Positions 1-7,583 of a DNA stretch of 64,000 nt are shown in pieces. Each line of letters starts with the position of its first letter. Position 1 is the first letter of the stretch. The translations under genes and the position numbers were made by a program. Below the pieces are notes generated by a model. The model ran no database searches. It was not told the origin of the DNA and saw only the letters and a program-made list of their open reading frames with translations. Location of the stretch: contig CAZKHJ010000011.1 of assembly GCA_964552675.1 (NCBI GenBank), positions 1 through 64,000 of the forward strand. Reading direction: 5' to 3'. The stretch is from Sulfurimicrobium sp964552675. Its GTDB lineage: Bacteria; Pseudomonadota; Gammaproteobacteria; Burkholderiales; Sulfuricellaceae.

Positions 1-852
1 GCCGGCATCATCAACGGCACCACCAACTTCATTCTCTCGGAAATGCGCGACAAGGGCCTGGCCTTCGATACCGTGCTGGCCGAGGCGCAGAAACTCGGTT
101 ATGCCGAGGCTGATCCGACCTTTGACATCGAGGGCATCGACGCGGCACACAAGCTGATGATCATGTCCGCCATCGGCTTCGGCATTCCGGTGCAGTTCGA
201 CAAGGCCTACACCGAGGGTATCAGCAAGCTGACCAGGGAAGACATTTCCTACGCCGAGCAATTGGGCTACCGCATCAAGCTGCTGGGCATCACCCGGCGC
301 ACTGACAAGGGCATCGAACTGCGTGTCCACCCCTGCCTGATTCCTGCTTCCCGCCTGATCGCCAACGTCGAGGGCGTGATGAATGCGGTACTGGTGAAGG
401 GCGATGCGGTGGGCGTCACCATGTATTACGGCCGCGGCGCCGGTGCTGAGCCGACCGCTTCCGCCGTGGTGGCCGATCTGGTGGACGTGACCCGGATGCT
501 GACCTCCGATCCGGAAAACCGTGTGCCACATCTGGCTTTCCAGCCCGATGCCCTGTCCAATGCGCCGATTCTGCCGATCGAGGAAGTGCATACCTCCTAT
601 TACCTGCGCCTCAAGGCCATCGACAAGCCGGGCGTGCTGGCTGACGTGACGCGTATCCTGGCCGACCTGGACATCTCCATCGACGCCATGATCCAGAAAG
701 AGCCGAGAGAAGGTGAGGAGCGCGTGGACGTGATCCTGCTGACCCATCTGACCATGGAAAAATCCATCAACCAGGCCATCGCCAGGATCGAGGCGCTGCC
801 GACCATCGCCGACAAGGTGACGCGCATCCGGCTGGAAGAACTGAACGCATAA
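1..852 (+). CDS. hom: Homoserine dehydrogenase (3' part, start outside window)
   Basis: NAD(P)-dependent reduction of aspartate semialdehyde to homoserine, the branch-point step for threonine and methionine. The frame is open from base 1 and 283 residues are visible, so the nucleotide-binding N-terminus is missing at the window edge. Visible residues 2-13 read GIINGTTNFILS, the family's catalytic-domain signature. A C-terminal ACT domain begins near visible residue 200 (LRLKAIDKPGVLADV), as in the allosterically threonine-inhibited bacterial enzymes. thrC follows downstream, with a HicAB pair between them, so the threonine operon is intact apart from that insertion. I see no separate promoter for thrC, which suggests read-through. 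Confidence 0.96.
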   Translation, partial: AGIINGTTNFILSEMRDKGLAFDTVLAEAQKLGYAEADPTFDIEGIDAAHKLMIMSAIGFGIPVQFDKAYTEGISKLTREDISYAEQLGYRIKLLGITRRTDKGIELRVHPCLIPASRLIANVEGVMNAVLVKGDAVGVTMYYGRGAGAEPTASAVVADLVDVTRMLTSDPENRVPHLAFQPDALSNAPILPIEEVHTSYYLRLKAIDKPGVLADVTRILADLDISIDAMIQKEPREGEERVDVILLTHLTMEKSINQAIARIEALPTIADKVTRIRLEELNA

Positions 853-860
853 GATTATTG

Positions 861-1121
861 ATGGGCAAATTCGATAAAATTCTATTGCTCGTCCTGGCTG
901 GGACGAGCGATCAGAATATCGCCTTCGAAGATTTATGCGGTTTATTGAAACGACTTGGGTTTGACTTGAGAATCAAGGGTGGCCATCATATTTTTACCCG
1001 GCTGGATGTTGCAGAAATTCTCAACCTGCAGGAGCGTCAAGGTAAAGCAAAACCCTATCAGGTCAAGCAAGTACGCGAAGTGCTATTGAAGTATCGTTTG
1101 GCGAGGTTTAACGATGAATGA
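861..1121 (+). CDS. hicA: HicA-like mRNA interferase toxin
   Basis: Predicted 86-residue HicA toxin, a small dsRBD-fold RNase that cuts mRNA on translating or free transcripts. The family hallmark is a glycine-histidine motif; here residues about 41-46 read GGHHIF, with the catalytic His expected in it. The N-terminal leucine-rich helix and the later 'KPYQVKQVREVLLKYRL' helix also fit. The ATG at 861 is chosen over a TTG at 858. It starts 8 bases after the hom stop and overlaps the next gene by 8 bases, the usual tight hicAB coupling. It is slightly longer than many HicA proteins (50-80 residues). The family call rests on pattern recognition plus the HicB partner. Confidence 0.8.
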   Translation: MGKFDKILLLVLAGTSDQNIAFEDLCGLLKRLGFDLRIKGGHHIFTRLDVAEILNLQERQGKAKPYQVKQVREVLLKYRLARFNDE

Positions 1122-1332
1122 ACCCTTCCACTATGAAATCATCATCTATTGGAGTGAGCCCGATTCGGCTTTTGTCGCCGAGGTTCCCGAATTGCCGGGC
1201 TGTGCCGCTGACGGGGAAACCTATGCCCAGGCGCTGGCCAATGTTCAACTAGTTATCAAGGAATGGATCGAGACAGCTTGCGAGATGGGGCGTCATGTTC
1301 CTGAACCGCGTGGCCGTCTGATGTACGCATAA
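1114..1332 (+). CDS. hicB: HicB-like antitoxin, short form
   Basis: 72-residue partner of the HicA-like toxin. The sequence has the HicB partial RNase H-like fold pattern: a first strand 'YEIIIYWSEPDSAFVAEVPE', then 'LPGCAADGETYAQALANV' and an amphipathic helix. The D-x-x-(F/Y)-x-A-x-V-P-(E/D)-L-P-G-C core is the diagnostic motif. It ends at 'RGRLMYA' without the C-terminal helix-turn-helix or ribbon-helix-helix domain that many HicB proteins use to repress their own operon. Autoregulation may therefore be absent or indirect, with expression driven from the hom promoter. Its stop lies 3 bases before the thrC start, so the pair is translationally sandwiched in the threonine operon. Confidence 0.82.
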   Translation: MNEPFHYEIIIYWSEPDSAFVAEVPELPGCAADGETYAQALANVQLVIKEWIETACEMGRHVPEPRGRLMYA

Positions 1333-1335
1333 AAT

Positions 1336-2739
1336 ATGAAATATTTAAGCACCCGCGGCGGCATGCCGCCCAAGACCTTTACCGAAATCCTGCTTGGCGG
1401 CCTTGCCACCGATGGCGGCCTGACCATCCCCGACGCCTACCCCAAGCTGAGCCGGGACGAACTGGCCGCCATGCGTGGCATGAGCTACCGCGAGCTGGCA
1501 TTTGAAGTCATCCGCCGTTTTGCCGACGACATCCCCGCCGCCGACCTCAGAACCATCGTCGACAAGACCTACACCGCTGAAGTTTTCGGCAGCGATGCCA
1601 TTACGCCGGTAAAAACGCTGGAACCGGGCCTGCATCTTCTGGGCCTTTCCTACGGCCCGACGCTGGCCTTCAAGGACGTGGCGATGCAGTTGCTGGGCAA
1701 CCTGTTCGAATATGTGCTGGAACAGGAAAATACCGGGCTCAATATCCTGGGCGCGACCTCCGGCGATACCGGCAGCGCCGCCGAATACGCCATGCGCGGC
1801 AAGAAGCGCGTCAAGGTGTTCATGCTCTCGCCGCAGGGCAAGATGAGCCCGTTTCAGACCGCGCAGATGTATTCGCTGCAGGACGGGAATATCTTCAACA
1901 TCGCCGTAAAAGGCGTGTTCGACGATTGCCAGGATATCGTCAAGGCGGTGTCCAATGATCTCGACTTCAAGGCCAAATACCATATCGGCGCGGTCAATTC
2001 GATCAACTGGGCGCGCGTCACCGCCCAGGTGGTGTACTACTTCAAGGCCTATTTCGCCGTGACCGCAAGCAACGACGAGGCAGTGTCGTTCTCGGTGCCA
2101 TCCGGCAATTTCGGCAATGTGTGCGCCGGGCATATCGCCCGGCAGATGGGTCTGCCGATCCGTAAACTGGTCGTCGCCACCAATGAGAACGATGTGCTCG
2201 ACGAATTTTTCCGCACCGGCACTTACCGTCCGCGCCCGGAAACCTTGCATACCAGCAGCCCGTCGATGGATATTTCCAAGGCCTCCAACTTCGAGCGCTT
2301 CGTCTATGACCTGGTTGGCCGCGATCCGGCCAAGGTCAAGCAACTGTGGCAGCAGGTGGAAAGCGGCGGCAGCTTCGATCTCGCCTCAACGCCGTATTTT
2401 GCCAAGGTCAGGGATTTTGGCATGGAGTCCGGCGTCAGCAGCCATGCCGACCGCCTGTCTACCATCCGCAAGGTGCATCAGCAATACGGCGTGATGATCG
2501 ACACCCACACCGCCGATGGCTTCAAGGCTGGCATCGAGCATCGTGAGGCGGGCGTGCCGATGGTGTGTCTGGAAACCGCCTTGCCGGCCAAGTTCGATGA
2601 AACCATCCACGAGGCCCTGGGCTGCCATGCTGAACGCCCGTCTGGCCTGGAAAAGCTGGAACAGTTGCCGCAGCGCTTTGAAGTCATGCCGGTGGACGTG
2701 GAGGCGGTGAAGCGCTATATCGTCGCCCACTGCAGCTGA
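1336..2739 (+). CDS. thrC: Threonine synthase
   Basis: PLP-dependent conversion of O-phosphohomoserine to threonine, the last step of the pathway begun by hom. The 467-residue length is normal for the long proteobacterial class. The N-terminus 'MKYLSTRGGMPPKTF' and the PLP lysine in 'GPTLAFKDVAMQLLG' (about residue 112) are typical, as is the phosphate-binding 'LGATSGDTGSAAEYAMRG' segment. The ATG is 3 bases after the HicB-like stop. Downstream, 19 bases separate it from the DsrE-like gene on the same strand, with no terminator seen between, so the two may be cotranscribed. Confidence 0.97.
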   Translation: MKYLSTRGGMPPKTFTEILLGGLATDGGLTIPDAYPKLSRDELAAMRGMSYRELAFEVIRRFADDIPAADLRTIVDKTYTAEVFGSDAITPVKTLEPGLHLLGLSYGPTLAFKDVAMQLLGNLFEYVLEQENTGLNILGATSGDTGSAAEYAMRGKKRVKVFMLSPQGKMSPFQTAQMYSLQDGNIFNIAVKGVFDDCQDIVKAVSNDLDFKAKYHIGAVNSINWARVTAQVVYYFKAYFAVTASNDEAVSFSVPSGNFGNVCAGHIARQMGLPIRKLVVATNENDVLDEFFRTGTYRPRPETLHTSSPSMDISKASNFERFVYDLVGRDPAKVKQLWQQVESGGSFDLASTPYFAKVRDFGMESGVSSHADRLSTIRKVHQQYGVMIDTHTADGFKAGIEHREAGVPMVCLETALPAKFDETIHEALGCHAERPSGLEKLEQLPQRFEVMPVDVEAVKRYIVAHCS

Positions 2740-2758
2740 TTTTTTCGGGGGCACAATC

Positions 2759-3136
2759 TTGGCGGACAAACTGGTCATGATGCTGCTCACCCCTGACCCG
2801 GACAAGCCCCATACCTGCGGTTCGCCGTTTTTTCAGGCGGCATGCGCCGCAGCCATGGATGTCGAGGTCGAAGTGTATTTCGCCAGCCGGGCAGCACGCC
2901 TGCTGGTCAGGGGCGTGGCCGACAGAATCTATCCCAGCGACAACACCGCGAAAACCGTCTACGGCTTCATGCAGGATGCGGCGGAGCATGGCGCCAAGTT
3001 TTTTGTCTGCGGCGGCGCGGTGGATGGCCTGGGCGCGGCCATCGACGACCTGATCCCCGAATGCACCGGCATCGCCGGCGTCACCGCCTACATCGGACGC
3101 GTGATGGATGACGAGTGGAAATCGATCAGCTACTGA
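2759..3136 (+). CDS. DsrE-like small protein
   Basis: 125-residue cytoplasmic protein of the DsrE/peroxiredoxin-like fold. These proteins share an alpha/beta sandwich with a conserved cysteine and take part in sulfur relay or redox functions; the exact role here is not known. Visible signs are the opening 'KLVMMLLTPDPDKPHTCGSPFFQA', a strand 'VEVYFAS' and 'KFFVCGGAVDGLGAAIDDLIPECTGIAG' cut here by its two candidate cysteines (about residues 82 and 101). The start is a TTG at 2759; an internal ATG at 2777 is possible but would remove part of the first strand. The 3' end overlaps the convergent hpnE end by 7 bases. Confidence 0.68.
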   Translation: MADKLVMMLLTPDPDKPHTCGSPFFQAACAAAMDVEVEVYFASRAARLLVRGVADRIYPSDNTAKTVYGFMQDAAEHGAKFFVCGGAVDGLGAAIDDLIPECTGIAGVTAYIGRVMDDEWKSISY

Positions 3137-4413
3137 ACTTCTGAAACCAGCACCGCAGCCTTGATGCCGCTCTGTACCGCACCCTCGATGGTGGCGGGGT
3201 AATCACCGGCGGTATAGTCGCCAGCCAGATAGAAATTTCTCAACCCGGTAGCCTGTGGCGGACGTGCCACGCCTGCGGTGCAGGCAAAACTGGCGCGCCT
3301 TTCCACAATCACCTTGTGCCATAAGGGCTGTGGCAGGTCGAATGTCTGCTGCAGTTCAAGCGCGATTTGCGCGGCCAGCTGTTCCGGCGGCCAATCCTGA
3401 TATTCGCCCTCCGCACTGATGACCACGGCCAGCAGACCGGCCTCGCCATGCGTCTGGCCGCGATCGAACACCCATTGCCCCATCCCGCCCGACAGCCCCA
3501 GCATGGGTTTGGGAAGATGGATGGGGCGCGGGTATTGCAGGTAAATCGTGGCGATAGGCTGGTAGCCGAAAGCCTGCAACAGTCCGGCAGAAGAGGCCAG
3601 TTCCGGCAGCGGGGACAACAGGGCCTGCGCGTGCTGTGGCGCGGTGGCACAGATGACATGAGTAAAAACCGCTCCGTCGATGTCAAAATCTGTGCCACGC
3701 AGTTCAATCTGGCGCACCCTGACAGCGGTGAGCACCTTGCCGCCATGCCGCTGGATGAAATCGCGGGCAGCGGCTGGGAACAGCGTGGTCAGGTCAACCT
3801 GGGGCAGTATCACATCGCTGTCGCTGCGTGCGCGACTGAAGCTGTCGCGCAGCACGTTGAGGAAAACCTGTGCCGAGGCCTGTTCGATGGGCGTGTTGAG
3901 CGCCGCGAGGCAGAGCGGCTCCCACAGCAGGGCGGCGATTTTCCCATTCTGGCGATATTGTCTGAGCAGGGCTGCGACACTGATATCCTGCGGCAGGGAA
4001 AAACGCCGCAGACGCAACGCCACGGCAAAGCGGATGGCGCCAATTCGCTCTGTCAGCGGCAGTCCTTGGGCAAACAGCAGTCCCGCTACCAGATGCAGCG
4101 GCGCGGGCAGGGCGGGGGCCTTGAGGCTGAATTGGCCGGGGATGGTGAGTTCCAGCGGCAGGCGTCGCACCGCTTCACCTCCCACACCGGTCAGAGCCAT
4201 CAGGCGCAGGGTTTCGCGGTAGGCGCCAAGCAGGATGTGCTGGCCGTTGTCCAGGCGGACACCGCGATAGTTGACGCCGCGGGCTCGCCCCCCCAGTTCC
4301 TTGCCCGCCTCGAACAGGGTGACAGGGATGCCTGCCTGCGCCAGCGTGACTGCCGCCGCAAGGCCGGCATAACCACCGCCGATGATCGCCACACGCTTCA
4401 GTTTTTCAGCCAT
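3130..4413 (-). CDS. hpnE: Hydroxysqualene dehydroxylase HpnE
   Basis: FAD-dependent enzyme that converts hydroxysqualene to squalene, third step of the HpnCDE route from farnesyl diphosphate. The N-terminal dinucleotide-binding motif is 'VAIIGGGYAGLAAAVTLAQA' followed by the acidic 'LFEAGKELGGRA' (residues about 8-43). The C-terminus has the flavin-contact segment 'NFYLAGDYTAGDYPATIEGA'. About 427 residues is normal. The ATG at 4413 is preferred over an upstream in-frame start at 4431 because MAEKLKRVAIIGGG matches the family opening. The start overlaps the hpnD end by 16 bases, giving translational coupling in hpnC-hpnD-hpnE. Related phytoene desaturase-like enzymes are the alternative, but the neighbours settle it. 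Confidence 0.93.
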   Translation of the reverse strand: MAEKLKRVAIIGGGYAGLAAAVTLAQAGIPVTLFEAGKELGGRARGVNYRGVRLDNGQHILLGAYRETLRLMALTGVGGEAVRRLPLELTIPGQFSLKAPALPAPLHLVAGLLFAQGLPLTERIGAIRFAVALRLRRFSLPQDISVAALLRQYRQNGKIAALLWEPLCLAALNTPIEQASAQVFLNVLRDSFSRARSDSDVILPQVDLTTLFPAAARDFIQRHGGKVLTAVRVRQIELRGTDFDIDGAVFTHVICATAPQHAQALLSPLPELASSAGLLQAFGYQPIATIYLQYPRPIHLPKPMLGLSGGMGQWVFDRGQTHGEAGLLAVVISAEGEYQDWPPEQLAAQIALELQQTFDLPQPLWHKVIVERRASFACTAGVARPPQATGLRNFYLAGDYTAGDYPATIEGAVQSGIKAAVLVSEVQ

Positions 4414-5231
4414 GTGCGCCAGGCAAGCCACAGCTTGCGCAGTGGCGGCAGGGAAATTTTCTGCTTCAGAACATGGCAGCCGTCCGCCTCGATTTCGTCC
4501 AGCAGGGTGCGGTAGATGGCGGCCATGATCAGGCCGGGAAGCTGCGATTTGCGATCCGCCTGCGGCAGGGCGGCAAATGCCTGGGTGTAGAACTGCTTCG
4601 CGCGCGCGATCTGGAAGGCCATCAGGCGCTGGAAATTCGCGCTTTCATTGCTGTTCAGAATATCCGCTTCGCTCACGCCGAATTGCTGCAATTCGTCCAG
4701 CGGCAGGTATATGCGGTTGCGGCGCGCATCCTCGCCGACATCGCGGATGATGTTGGTGAGCTGGAAAGCCATGCCCAGATCGTGCGCGTATTTCATGGTC
4801 TTGCGTTCGCTGGCGCCGAAAATGGTGGCGGCGAGCTGGCCCACCACGCTGGCCACACGGTAACAGTACAGTTGCAGGGACTTGAAATCGGGATAGCGGT
4901 TCTGTGTCAGGTCCATTTCCATGCCGTCGATGATCTCGACAAACTGCTCCATGGGCAGGCCATACGCCTTGATCGCGGGCAGCAGGGCTTTTCCCACCGG
5001 GTGCTGCGGTGTTCCGGCATAGGCGGCGGCGATTTCCCCGCGCCACCAAGCCAGCTTGACGTGCGCCACCTGCGGATCGGGACACTCATCGGCAATGTCG
5101 TCCACTTCGCGGCAAAAGGCGTACAGGGCGGTGATGGCGCGGCGTTTTTCCGGCGGCAGGAAGCGGAAACTGTAATAGAAGCTGGAACCGCTGCTGGCAG
5201 CCTTGTCCTGGCAGTATTGATCCGGTGTCAC
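4398..5231 (-). CDS. hpnD: Presqualene diphosphate synthase HpnD
   Basis: Condenses two farnesyl diphosphates into presqualene diphosphate. The 277-residue protein carries the two Asp-rich motifs of trans-isoprenyl synthases: 'REVDDIADE' (about residues 46-54) and a second 'LTNIIRDVGEDARRNRIYLP' region. The start is a GTG at 5231, giving a (fM)TPDQYCQDKAASSGSSFYYS opening typical of HpnD; the frame also runs further upstream into hpnC, but those residues have no family counterpart. It begins 2 bases after the hpnC stop. HpnC and HpnD are paralogues, and this one is assigned by its N-terminus and position next to hpnE. Confidence 0.93.
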   Translation of the reverse strand: MTPDQYCQDKAASSGSSFYYSFRFLPPEKRRAITALYAFCREVDDIADECPDPQVAHVKLAWWRGEIAAAYAGTPQHPVGKALLPAIKAYGLPMEQFVEIIDGMEMDLTQNRYPDFKSLQLYCYRVASVVGQLAATIFGASERKTMKYAHDLGMAFQLTNIIRDVGEDARRNRIYLPLDELQQFGVSEADILNSNESANFQRLMAFQIARAKQFYTQAFAALPQADRKSQLPGLIMAAIYRTLLDEIEADGCHVLKQKISLPPLRKLWLAWRTWLKN

Positions 5232-5233
5232 AT

Positions 5234-6046
5234 TTACCTCGCCAGCACCGAACGGTAGAGCATATAAACCCAATCGCCGGGCTTGAGCACCGGCCGCTGG
5301 TTGAAGACGTCACCCTGGTTTTTGTGCAGTTTGCGCAGGATGGATTCACCGCCCATGATGATCATGCGCATTTCCAGCCCGATGCGGCCGGGCAGTATCT
5401 TTCCCAGCGGTGCGCCGGACTGCAATAGTTTGCGGGTGCGCTCGATCTGGGACAGCATGAACATGCCCCACCTGCCGCTGCTGTCGCCACGGGCGATCTG
5501 GGCTTCGCTGATGCCGTATTTTCCCATCTCGTCCTGCGGCAGGTAAATGCGGTTTTTTCGGTAGTCGATGGCGACATCCTGGAGGAAATTGATCAACTGC
5601 AGGCTGGAGCAGATGGCATCGGAATAAGCCAGGTTGCGGGTTCCGGCGGCACCGTACAGGTGCAGCAGCAGACGGCCCACCGGGTTGGCGGAGCGGCGGC
5701 AGTAGTCCATTACCTCGCCAAAAGTGGCGTAGCGGGTTTTGACCACATCCTGGGAAAAAGCATCGAGCAGGTCGTAGAAGGGTTCGAGCGGCAGGCGGAA
5801 CTCGGCGATCATTGCCGCCAATTCCCGAAACAACGGTGTTTCTGGCGCATTCCCTGCCTTGATGCGATCCAGTTCGCTACGGAAGCCATTCAGCAACTCA
5901 AGCCGCTGCGCCGGCTCCAGCTCGCCTTCATCGGCAAAATCGTCGGCCTGCCGCGCGAAGGTATAGATCAGGCCGACGGGTCGGCGCAACTTGCGGGGCA
6001 ACAGAACGGAAGCGACAGGGAAATTTTCGTAGTGTTGGGTCGTCAT
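5234..6046 (-). CDS. hpnC: Hydroxysqualene synthase HpnC
   Basis: Converts presqualene diphosphate to hydroxysqualene. The 270-residue protein opens 'MTTQHYENFPVASVLLPRKL', characteristic of HpnC, followed by the first Asp-rich motif 'RQADDFADEG' (about residues 32-41) and the second 'LINFLQDVAIDYRKNRIYLP'. First gene of the hpnC-hpnD-hpnE operon. A tRNA-Leu gene is read divergently 49 bases upstream. Squalene is used here for hopanoids or other triterpenoids, but no squalene-hopene cyclase lies within this window. Confidence 0.94.
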   Translation of the reverse strand: MTTQHYENFPVASVLLPRKLRRPVGLIYTFARQADDFADEGELEPAQRLELLNGFRSELDRIKAGNAPETPLFRELAAMIAEFRLPLEPFYDLLDAFSQDVVKTRYATFGEVMDYCRRSANPVGRLLLHLYGAAGTRNLAYSDAICSSLQLINFLQDVAIDYRKNRIYLPQDEMGKYGISEAQIARGDSSGRWGMFMLSQIERTRKLLQSGAPLGKILPGRIGLEMRMIIMGGESILRKLHKNQGDVFNQRPVLKPGDWVYMLYRSVLAR

Positions 6047-6094
6047 TGCGTGTGACTGGCAGCCGAAGGCGGGATAGTTTACACTAGCGCGCTT

Positions 6095-6180
6095 GCGAAA
6101 GTGGCGGAATTGGTAGACGCACTGGATTTAGGTTCCAGCGGGCAACCCCCGTGCGAGTTCGAGTCTCGCCTTTCGCACCA
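6095..6180 (+). tRNA. tRNA-Leu (anticodon TAG)
   Basis: Class II tRNA with a long variable arm. The acceptor stem is gcgaaag (6095-6101) with ctttcgc (6170-6176), discriminator A, and an encoded CCA at 6178-6180. The anticodon arm is ctgga, loop tttaggt, tccag, giving UAG, which reads CUN leucine codons. The T-arm 'cgagttcgagtctcg' is canonical. Confidence 0.97.
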
Positions 6181-6230
6181 AGCAATGATTTATCAAGTCC
6201 TGTCAAAACACAGCAAAGCATTACAAATAG

Positions 6231-6250
6231 CCGCTTTCGAGCGGTTTTTT
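6231..6250 (+). terminator. Rho-independent terminator after tRNA-Leu
   Basis: A perfect 5-bp stem ccgct / agcgg closed by a ttcg tetraloop (6231-6244) is followed by six T (6245-6250). It lies 50 bases past the tRNA-Leu CCA end. Confidence 0.85.
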
Positions 6251-6359
6251 GTTGACTGCTAAAACATCAGCATCTAGCAAAATATCGCATCCTGTTGGCC
6301 AGGATTTGGTCAGCGATTGGACAAAAAGGGGGCATAGGGCAGACCCCTATTGACTCAAT

Positions 6360-6557
6360 TCAAGCAGCACGGGCATGGCGCACTTCGAACGGGAAAGCGC
6401 CGTTTGCGCGCGCATCCAGCAGCACCAGCTCAACGGTGGAACCATCAGCCGCATAGCTGACATGGGTGTTCCAGTCTTGTGACACTTCACGCACGATCGG
6501 CTTGTCTGACAGCCTGACAACCAGAATGTCGTCCTCGTCATAATATGTGGTATGCAT
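6360..6557 (-). CDS. DUF2283 family small protein
   Basis: 65-residue protein of unknown function. It has the DUF2283 pattern: an early 'YYDEDDILVVRLSD' strand pair and a closing 'VELVLLDARANGAFPFEVRHARAA'. This family is often encoded right after a DUF4258 gene, and that is the order here: it starts 9 bases downstream of the frameshifted DUF4258 reading frame. The ATG at 6557 has a gagg-type ribosome site overlapping the end of the upstream gene; a GTG at 6560 is also in frame. The pair is sometimes suspected to act as a toxin-antitoxin module, which is inference only. Confidence 0.75.
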   Translation of the reverse strand: MHTTYYDEDDILVVRLSDKPIVREVSQDWNTHVSYAADGSTVELVLLDARANGAFPFEVRHARAA

Positions 6558-6566
6558 CACACCTCC

Positions 6567-6817
6567 TCAAAGCACCTCGAAATGGTGCATTACTGTTTTT
6601 ACGACCACCACGTTTTCAAGCACCAGAACAGCGCACACAAGATTGTCATTCCGTGCAGGGAACGCCTTGAACGCCCACAGATGCGTCGCATCTGCTAACG
6701 GGTCTCCCCGCTGTCTATCACCTCCAGCAGCATCGCCTCCGTGATGCCGCGCTCCACCATGCGCGAGCAGGCATGGGCTGTGACGATTACCGGTCGCTGA
6801 AAACGTGTGCTATTCAT
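6567..6817 (-). pseudogene. DUF4258 family gene broken by a one-base frameshift
   Basis: Reading leftward from the ATG at 6817, the protein runs MNSTRFQRPVIVTAHACSRM, then VERGITEAMLLEVIDSGETR, and meets a TAG stop. In the next frame it continues ADATHLWAFKAFPARNDNL, then VCAVLVLENVVVVKTVMHHF and EVL with a stop at 6567-6569. Joined, this matches the DUF4258 pattern (N-terminal H-A-x-x-R-M-x-E-R-G-I, later THLW..K.F and a VVVKTVMH-type last strand). Inserting one pyrimidine after 'cgtta' would restore GETRYADATHLW, so one lost base explains the break. It could be a true lesion or a sequencing error. Confidence 0.75.
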
Positions 6818-6860
6818 TAGTTTTTGATTATAAGTATTTTATGGCTACTATCAATCTGAA

Positions 6861-6876
6861 CACGAGCCAGCTCGTG
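6861..6876. repeat. Short inverted repeat downstream of cheD
   Basis: Perfect 6-bp stem cacgag / ctcgtg with a ccag loop, 43 bases past the cheD stop on the minus strand. No T-tract follows on either strand, so a terminator role is unproven. The rest of 6818-6918 shows nothing I can name. Confidence 0.35.
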
Positions 6877-6918
6877 CCAGATTCAGCGCCAGCAGCCGTT
6901 TCAGAATCTCGCAATACG

Positions 6919-7569
6919 TCAGAACAGCTCGATTTCACCCGATACCGGCTTGGCCTTGAGGGTGTCGATGTAGCTGATTTCCTGATTGACGATGGTGTTG
7001 TTGTGCAGCGAGCGCAGGCGTTTCACCCGGGCGCGCCCGCTCTGCGGGAAATACACCACCATGCGCGGGTAGATGCTGCCCACGTCCTCCGACACTACCT
7101 GCAGTCCCTCCAGCGCCAGATAGTCGCGCACGAAGGCGATATTGCGTTCGCCCACATCGGTCATGTTTTCCAGGATGCGGCCACCGCCGAAAATCTTGAC
7201 TTCCAGATTCTGGCGCTTGCCGCCGTTGCGCATGATTTCGTTGATCAGATGTTCCATGGCATAGTTGCCATAGCGGGTGGCGGAACTCTGGCTCGAAGCT
7301 TTCCAGGTATCTGCTTCTGCGGTCTCGGTGCTGGGAAGCATGAAGTGGTTCATGCCGCCGATGCCCAGCACGCGGTCGCGGATACAGGCGGAAATGCATG
7401 AGCCCAGCGTGGTATAGACACCCTCGTCATTTTTGGTGACATAGTATTCTCCCGGCAGGATGCGCGCGGCGTAAGACTGGTAATTGTTGTTCCACGAGCG
7501 CCGCACATGCTCGAAGCCAGGCAGGGTAGGCTTGGGCGGCGGCGGTTTGGCGGCTAATAACAAAGTCAT
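6919..7569 (-). CDS. cheD: Chemoreceptor glutamine deamidase CheD
   Basis: Deamidates glutamines on methyl-accepting chemotaxis proteins and in some species binds CheC. The 216-residue protein has the CheD catalytic pattern: Cys in 'TTLGSCISACIRD' (about residue 58) and His in 'GGMNHFMLP' (about residue 74). The motif 'EVKIFGGGRILENMTDVGERNIAFV' is split here as the family's later core (GGGR, then GERN). The ATG at 7569 fits; in-frame codons upstream lie inside the HDOD gene. It follows that gene by 14 bases, so both are probably cotranscribed. No cheA, cheW, cheR or cheB is nearby; the only receptor in the window is at 21.4-23.0 kb. Confidence 0.92.
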   Translation of the reverse strand: MTLLLAAKPPPPKPTLPGFEHVRRSWNNNYQSYAARILPGEYYVTKNDEGVYTTLGSCISACIRDRVLGIGGMNHFMLPSTETAEADTWKASSQSSATRYGNYAMEHLINEIMRNGGKRQNLEVKIFGGGRILENMTDVGERNIAFVRDYLALEGLQVVSEDVGSIYPRMVVYFPQSGRARVKRLRSLHNNTIVNQEISYIDTLKAKPVSGEIELF

Positions 7570-7583
7570 CGAATATATCGTCG

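Noticed and set aside
6805..7401. Plus-strand frame beginning at about 6841 with a plausible N-terminus MATINLNTSQLVPDSAPAA.
   Set aside because: It soon runs antisense into cheD and has no ribosome site or family.
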